A program made the position numbers and the translations under genes. A stretch of 64,000 bases of DNA from Gammaproteobacteria bacterium (GTDB lineage Bacteria > Pseudomonadota > Gammaproteobacteria > Tenderiales > Tenderiaceae): assembly GCA_016200485.1 (NCBI GenBank), contig JACQEP010000007.1:112653-176652 (forward strand). Reading direction: 5' to 3'. The notes beneath the pieces are model-generated. The model saw only the letters and a program-made list of their open reading frames with translations. It ran no database searches and was not told where the DNA came from. This document shows positions 59,521 through 64,000 of the stretch, one piece after another (position 1 is the first letter of the stretch; each line of letters begins with the position of its first letter).

Positions 59521-60573
59521 ATGACCAAGATCGACAATCCCATGGGGACCGACGGTTTTGAGTTTGTCGAGTACACCGCCCCCGATACGCGTGCTCTGGA
59601 GCGGCTATTCCAGCAAATGGGCTTTACCGCCGTTGCCCGTCACCGGTCAAAAGATGTGCTGCTCTACCGGCAAGGCAATATCAATTTCATCATCAATCAC
59701 GAACCGGGCAGTTTTGCGCAAAGTTTTGCCGTAGTGCATGGGCCTTCTTGTTGCGCCTTTGCCATCCGCGTGAAGGATGCTGCTTATGCATACAATCGTG
59801 CGCTGGAGCTGGGCGCGGAACCGTTTGCGGGCAAGATCGGGCCGATGGAACTGAATATTCCCGCGATACGCGGCATTGGCCGCAGCGCGCTGTATCTGGT
59901 GGATCGCTATCAAAATGGATCAATCTATGATGTCGATTTCGTGCCCTTGGCCGGTGCCGAGCAACAGCCCAAGGGCGCAGGACTGATCGATATCGATCAT
60001 CTCACCCATAACGTTCACTCAGGCCGCATGAATGAGTGGGCGCAATTTTATGAGCGGTTGTTTAATTTTCAGGAAATTCGTTATTTTGATATCAAAGGCA
60101 AGGCGACAGGGCTGAAATCGCGGGCGATGACCAGTCCGTGCGGCAAAATCAAAATCCCGATCAACGAGCCTTCTGACCAAAAATCACAGATTCAGGAATA
60201 TCTCGATGCCTATCATGGCGAAGGGATACAGCATATTGCGCTAACCAGCAGCGATATCTATAAGAGTATTGAGGTGCTCCGTGCGAATGGCATTGACTTG
60301 ATGGATGTGCCGGATACGTATTATGAAAAAGTTGATGAACGTCTGCCGGGTCATGGTGAGGATCCGGAAAAGTTGCGCCAGCATCGAATTCTGATTGATG
60401 GCGATCTGGAGCATGACCGCGGTTTATTGCTGCAAATATTTACCAAAACGGTGATCGGGCCTATCTTCTTTGAGATCATTCAGCGCAAAGGCAATGAAGG
60501 TTTTGGTGAAGGAAATTTCCGCGCCCTGTTCGAATCCATCGAGCGCGATCAAATCAAGCGAGGAGTCATCTGA
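59521..60573 (+). CDS. hppD: 4-hydroxyphenylpyruvate dioxygenase
   Basis: The 350-residue non-heme iron enzyme converts 4-hydroxyphenylpyruvate to homogentisate in tyrosine breakdown. The iron ligands are His160 (DIDHLTHNV), His238 (GIQHIAL) and Glu318 (GPIFFEIIQRKG), the last followed by the family end GFGEGNFRALFESIERDQ. ATG 59521 has GAGGTG upstream; a longer frame from 59425 is not conserved. First gene of a four-gene operon; its TGA overlaps the next ATG. Confidence 0.96.
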   Translation: MTKIDNPMGTDGFEFVEYTAPDTRALERLFQQMGFTAVARHRSKDVLLYRQGNINFIINHEPGSFAQSFAVVHGPSCCAFAIRVKDAAYAYNRALELGAEPFAGKIGPMELNIPAIRGIGRSALYLVDRYQNGSIYDVDFVPLAGAEQQPKGAGLIDIDHLTHNVHSGRMNEWAQFYERLFNFQEIRYFDIKGKATGLKSRAMTSPCGKIKIPINEPSDQKSQIQEYLDAYHGEGIQHIALTSSDIYKSIEVLRANGIDLMDVPDTYYEKVDERLPGHGEDPEKLRQHRILIDGDLEHDRGLLLQIFTKTVIGPIFFEIIQRKGNEGFGEGNFRALFESIERDQIKRGVI

Positions 60574-61706
60574 TGGGGCGCGGGATCAATTTGCCACGGA
60601 GTGAAGGCGCCAGTTCACGCCAAGCGCATGTCGACTTGCCGCAGGGGACGTATGAGCGCGAATTGGGGCGCGAAGGATTCTTTGGGCCGGCGACGGAGAT
60701 GTATCATCGCCATCCGCCGACGGCATGGATAAAGTTTGAAGGTCCGTTACGTCCGCATGCTTTTGACACCACAAAACTCGCCAATGCCGGTGAAGATTCG
60801 TTCTGGCAAGCCGCCGGGTTGCTGGCCAATGCCCATACCCAAATTCGATTGTGGCGCATGCAAGGCAAGATGGATCATCTGGTGCGCAATGCCGATGGCG
60901 ATGAGCTGCTGTTTCTTCATCAGGGCAAGGCCGAATTCTTTTGCGATTATGGCCACCTTTCTGTGACTGAAGGTGATTATATTGCGATTCCGCGCGGCAC
61001 GATGTGGCGGATCGAAGCGGATGGACCGTTGATTGCGTTGGCAATCGAAGCTACTAATGGCAGTTACTCCCTGCCGGAAAAAGGAATGGTGGGGCATCAC
61101 GCGATCTTCGATCCAGCGGTATTGGATACGCCGCACATTAATGATGCGTTCAAGCAGCAACAGGATGAGCGTGAATGGCGCGTGGTCGTTAAGCGGAGCA
61201 ATCAGTTGACCACAATTACCTATCCCTTTAATCCGTTGGATGCTATCGGCTGGTGTGGGACATTAATGCCGTTGCGGGTAAATTGGCGGGATATCCGGCC
61301 GCTGATGAGCCATCGTTACCACTTGCCGCCTTCAGCGCACACCACTTTTGTCGCGCAGCGATTTGTGGTCTGTACCTTCTGTCCGCGGCCGATGGAAAGT
61401 GATCCCGGCGCGTTGAAAGTGCCGTTCTTTCATAGCAATGATGATTTCGACGAAGTGATTTTTTACCATCAGGGCGAGTTTTTCTCGCGCGACAACATTC
61501 ATCCCGGCATGATCACGTTTCATCCCTCTGGCTTTCCGCATGGTCCACACCCCAAGGCGCTGGCGGCGGGAGTACAGGCAAGCCGTAAAGATACCAATGA
61601 AGTGGCGGTGATGATTGATACGCGTGATGCATTAGGAATGCTGCCATCGGCCAGCAGCATCGAATGGACTGACTATGCCGATTCATGGAAGGAATCAAAA
61701 AAATGA
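60573..61706 (+). CDS. hmgA: Homogentisate 1,2-dioxygenase (short form)
   Basis: The 377-residue cupin-type dioxygenase should open the homogentisate ring to maleylacetoacetate. Blocks include ADGDELLFLHQGKAEFFCDY, a GDYIAIPRGTMWRIE barrel strand pair, and the C-terminal metal region VPFFHSNDDFDEVIFYHQGE and FHPSGFPHGPHP, where the PHGP of classical HGD is kept. It is about 50-60 residues shorter than the usual enzyme. Assignment is strongly supported by its place between hppD and the fumarylacetoacetase gene. Overlaps both neighbours. Confidence 0.88.
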   Translation: MGRGINLPRSEGASSRQAHVDLPQGTYERELGREGFFGPATEMYHRHPPTAWIKFEGPLRPHAFDTTKLANAGEDSFWQAAGLLANAHTQIRLWRMQGKMDHLVRNADGDELLFLHQGKAEFFCDYGHLSVTEGDYIAIPRGTMWRIEADGPLIALAIEATNGSYSLPEKGMVGHHAIFDPAVLDTPHINDAFKQQQDEREWRVVVKRSNQLTTITYPFNPLDAIGWCGTLMPLRVNWRDIRPLMSHRYHLPPSAHTTFVAQRFVVCTFCPRPMESDPGALKVPFFHSNDDFDEVIFYHQGEFFSRDNIHPGMITFHPSGFPHGPHPKALAAGVQASRKDTNEVAVMIDTRDALGMLPSASSIEWTDYADSWKESKK

Positions 61707-62683
61707 AACTGGGTACCCTTAAGGAAGGAGGGCGCGACGGTACCTTGGTAATCGTGGATCGTGATCTACAGCGCTATTGCAAAGTATCGGTAATAGCAGG
61801 AACGCTGCAACAGGCGCTGGATAATTGGAAAATGGTCGCGCCGAAACTGGAACAGCAATATCATGAACTCAATAACGGGCGCATCAAAGGCGAGCCCGTC
61901 AATTTCAAACAGTTTGCCGCGCCATTGCCGCGCGCCTATCAGTGGCTGGATGGTAGCGCCTATCTGCCGCATGTCGAGCGCGTACGCAAGGCGCGTGGCG
62001 TCGACATGCCACCGAGTTTATATGAAGACCCGCTGATGTATCAGGGTGGTTCGGATCAGATGCTGGGGCCGCATGATCCGATGACTGGCGATGAAACCTG
62101 GGGTATCGATTTCGAGGGTGAACTGGCAGTCATTACCGATGATGTGCCGCCAGGGGTTGGTCGCCACCAAGCCGCGACGCATATCAAGTTATTGGCACTG
62201 GTAAATGATGTCTCGCTGCGCAATCTTATTCCTGCGGAATTGGCCAAGGGCTTTGGCTTCCTTCATGGAAAACCGCCCACTGCCTTTGCGCCGGTAGTGG
62301 TTACGCCTGATGAGCTGGGAGATGCCTGGCGCAATAATAAAGTTCATCTGCGCTTACAAACGATGCTCAATGGCCAATACTTTGGCGATCCCGATACCGG
62401 CGAGAATATGCAGTTCGATTTTGCACAGCTGATTCAGCATGCTGCCAAGACGCGTCCGCTGGGCGCCGGAACGATCCTTGGCTCTGGAACCGTATCGAAT
62501 GCCGATCAGGCGCGTGGTTATTCCTGCATCGCCGAAAAACGTATTGTAGAGAAGCTCGAAACGGGCGAATCCAAAACGGTGTTTCTCAAGCATGGCGATC
62601 GCGTGCGGATGGAGATAATCGATCAGCAAGGGCATTCGGTATTTGGCGCGATAGAGCAGGTGGTGCAGGTATGTCAGAACTAG
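61703..62683 (+). CDS. fahA: Fumarylacetoacetate hydrolase
   Basis: The 326-residue product has the FAH fold: ITDDVPPGVGRHQAA after the metal-binding GIDFEGELAV, then LALVNDVSLRNL, GFGFLHGKPPTAFAP and LGAGTILGSGTVSN. In this operon it cleaves fumarylacetoacetate to fumarate and acetoacetate. ATG 61703 overlaps the hmgA stop as ATGA; the end overlaps maiA by 13 bp. Confidence 0.92.
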   Translation: MKLGTLKEGGRDGTLVIVDRDLQRYCKVSVIAGTLQQALDNWKMVAPKLEQQYHELNNGRIKGEPVNFKQFAAPLPRAYQWLDGSAYLPHVERVRKARGVDMPPSLYEDPLMYQGGSDQMLGPHDPMTGDETWGIDFEGELAVITDDVPPGVGRHQAATHIKLLALVNDVSLRNLIPAELAKGFGFLHGKPPTAFAPVVVTPDELGDAWRNNKVHLRLQTMLNGQYFGDPDTGENMQFDFAQLIQHAAKTRPLGAGTILGSGTVSNADQARGYSCIAEKRIVEKLETGESKTVFLKHGDRVRMEIIDQQGHSVFGAIEQVVQVCQN

Positions 62684-63327
62684 CACTCTATACGTATTTT
62701 CGCAGTTCAGCAGCCTATCGGGTGCGGATTGCACTTAATCTCAAGGGTTTAAGTTATGAGCCGCATTTTATTCATTTGATAAAAGCATCAGATGACCAAT
62801 GGGCGGAGTATCGCAAAATCAATCCTCAAGGCTTGATTCCGATGCTTATTGATAAAACTGCGGATGCTTCAATTCCACAATCACTGGCGATACTCGAATA
62901 TCTGGAAGAATGTTATCCAACACCATCTCTGTTACCAGTATCGCCTGCCGAACGGGCCTTTTCACGCTCGCTGGCCTTGCTTGTCTGTTGCGAAATTCAT
63001 CCGCTCAATAATTTGCGGGTCTTGGGATATTTGAAAGACATATTTCATATCGACGAAGCAGCGAGAATGACTTGGTATCGGCACTGGATTGCAGAAGGGC
63101 TGGCATCGTTTGAGGCTCGCCTTGCTGCGCGCAAGCCGCTGGGACCGTATTGTTGCGGTGATGCGCCGACAATGGCGGATGCGTGTCTCATCCCGCAACT
63201 CTACAACGCGCAGCGCTTTGATTGTGACTTGACGCTATATCCGATTTTGAAAAAGATTAATGCCAATTGCATGGAGCTGGAAGCCTTTAGCAAGGCCGCC
63301 CCCGAGAATCAGCCTGATCACGAATAA
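62671..63327 (+). CDS. maiA: Maleylacetoacetate isomerase (zeta-class GST)
   Basis: The 218-residue protein has the zeta GST active-site segment YFRSSAAYRVRIALNLKGL, where Ser-Ser binds glutathione, then NPQGLIPMLI and the C-terminal CCGDAPTMADACLIPQLYNA. It isomerises maleylacetoacetate to fumarylacetoacetate with glutathione. It completes the homogentisate pathway. Final gene with clear pathway role; 15 bp before the next start. Confidence 0.93.
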   Translation: MSELALYTYFRSSAAYRVRIALNLKGLSYEPHFIHLIKASDDQWAEYRKINPQGLIPMLIDKTADASIPQSLAILEYLEECYPTPSLLPVSPAERAFSRSLALLVCCEIHPLNNLRVLGYLKDIFHIDEAARMTWYRHWIAEGLASFEARLAARKPLGPYCCGDAPTMADACLIPQLYNAQRFDCDLTLYPILKKINANCMELEAFSKAAPENQPDHE

Positions 63328-63342
63328 AGAGAGGGTTTGTTT

Positions 63343-64000
63343 ATGTCAGACACCGCCATTTACGCATTTGCCAAGAAAAATGGAATCGAAGGGCTTACCG
63401 AGTCGACATTAAAAGCCATTATGACGCAGGAGTCGGGCTATAGCCTTGAGAAGGCACGAAAGTTCCTAAAATTCCAGGGACGTATCGATCAGGAAATGCT
63501 GCGCCATCGGGTGATTACCCATAATGAATATTGCGCCTGGTTTGAGCAGGGAGCGCAGAATAAAGAACAGATCAAGGCCTTTGTGGCGCAGTTTTCGACA
63601 TTCTCAAATCTGTTCTTGATTGCCCAGCTTAAAAAAACCATCAATGCCGACACGCTGGACGGGATGCGCGCCTCGAAAGAAATCCTCGCCAATGAGATCG
63701 GCGTCGTCTTTAACCACAGCAAACCCGGTGCTGCACGGGTGGCGGAAGGTGTTGATCCAGAGATTGTCTCGACCGAGGGCACAGTCGAAGGCGGGACATT
63801 CCGCTTCAAGGCGGCGCATTTTGAATGGTTGTTGCACATGGCCGAAAAACTTGGCATGACATTTAACGATATCGGAAAACGACGTCATGGTACCAAGCCG
63901 ACTTTATTCTTCTGCGATGAGCTGGCCAGGCTTTATGGCAGCGAAGACTACATGACCTCGCAGGCCGCAAGTTACGCCGTTGAAAATTGGGCTGCAGCCG
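63343..64000 (+). CDS. Unidentified protein, possibly heme-oxygenase-like iron enzyme (3' end outside window)
   Basis: The frame starts at ATG 63343 with GAGAGGG upstream and is open to the window edge, giving 219 residues. It is soluble and helical. Blocks of note are HNEYCAWFEQG, QFSTFSNLFLIAQLKKTINA, ASKEILANEIGVVFN, AAHFEWLLHMAEKLG and SEDYMTSQAASYAVENW. Spaced Glu and His in helices recall the heme-oxygenase-like iron-containing family (TenA/PqqC/CADD type), but this is pattern reading only. It follows maiA by 15 bp and could belong to the same transcript. Confidence 0.5.
   Translation, partial: MSDTAIYAFAKKNGIEGLTESTLKAIMTQESGYSLEKARKFLKFQGRIDQEMLRHRVITHNEYCAWFEQGAQNKEQIKAFVAQFSTFSNLFLIAQLKKTINADTLDGMRASKEILANEIGVVFNHSKPGAARVAEGVDPEIVSTEGTVEGGTFRFKAAHFEWLLHMAEKLGMTFNDIGKRRHGTKPTLFFCDELARLYGSEDYMTSQAASYAVENWAAA

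Noticed and set aside
1..64000. tRNA, rRNA, CRISPR arrays, insertion sequences, prophage
   Set aside because: No cloverleaf-like intergenic sequence, no spaced direct repeat array and no transposase or phage genes were seen; the repeats present are short non-coding inverted elements.

Overview
The window looks like chromosomal DNA of an environmental gammaproteobacterium with a GC content I would put in the low to mid fifties. The evidence is gene order: smg next to topA beside a cysB-type regulator; def-fmt-rsmB followed by a DUF4390 gene and an NtrY/NtrX-like pair; type II secretion genes in gspF-to-gspN order; a RegB/RegA redox pair; and sortase-like PEP-CTERM proteins behind sigma-54 promoters. 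I found no rRNA, tRNA, CRISPR array or insertion sequence. Species cannot be fixed from the sequence.

Layout. 1-5.9 kb: the end of a type II secretion operon (gspF partial, gspGHIJKLMN, mostly overlapping by 4 bp). 6.0-14.0 kb: a TRAP transporter split in two (dctQ-dctM on +, a Tat-exported DctP on -), separated by an EAL-domain c-di-GMP protein, a PEP-CTERM protein, a subtilisin-like protease and a small outer-membrane barrel. 14.2-17.3 kb: mtgA and uvrD. 17.4-20.8 kb: a large propeller-like lipoprotein and several small unknown genes with clear terminators. 20.9-27 kb: cysB, topA, smg, a frameshifted dprA and a LysM protein. 27.1-34.7 kb: def-fmt-rsmB-DUF4390-ntrY-ntrX-methyltransferase. 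34.7-45.1 kb: lipid genes (lpxL-like, plsY), folate/pterin genes (folB, folK, folM-like), copC-copD, a MidA-like methyltransferase, an HPP membrane protein, a flavoprotein, a Sel1 protein and an exported unknown.

45.1-46.1 kb holds a solitary SIR2-like gene with visibly lower GC. 46.3-54.6 kb holds tonB-exbB-exbD, regB-regA, and a TonB-dependent receptor followed by a Cys-rich BNR-type protein and a thioredoxin-like protein; together these look like a substrate-uptake module. 54.6-58.4 kb has repeats, a SET-domain gene, an ABC-F ATPase and rhlE. 58.6-59.4 kb has a second PEP-CTERM gene. 59.5-63.3 kb is a complete, tightly overlapping homogentisate (tyrosine) catabolic operon, followed by an unfinished gene at the window edge.

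The most interesting signals: (1) a 24-bp sequence, identical and in the same orientation, upstream of both PEP-CTERM genes 48 kb apart, each followed by a consensus sigma-54 promoter; (2) a palindromic repeat whose TAG end is used as the stop codon of four different genes; (3) an NtrX-like regulator that lost GAFTGA and both ATPase key residues; (4) the orphan SIR2-like gene; (5) large nested inverted repeats around 48.3 and 54.7 kb.
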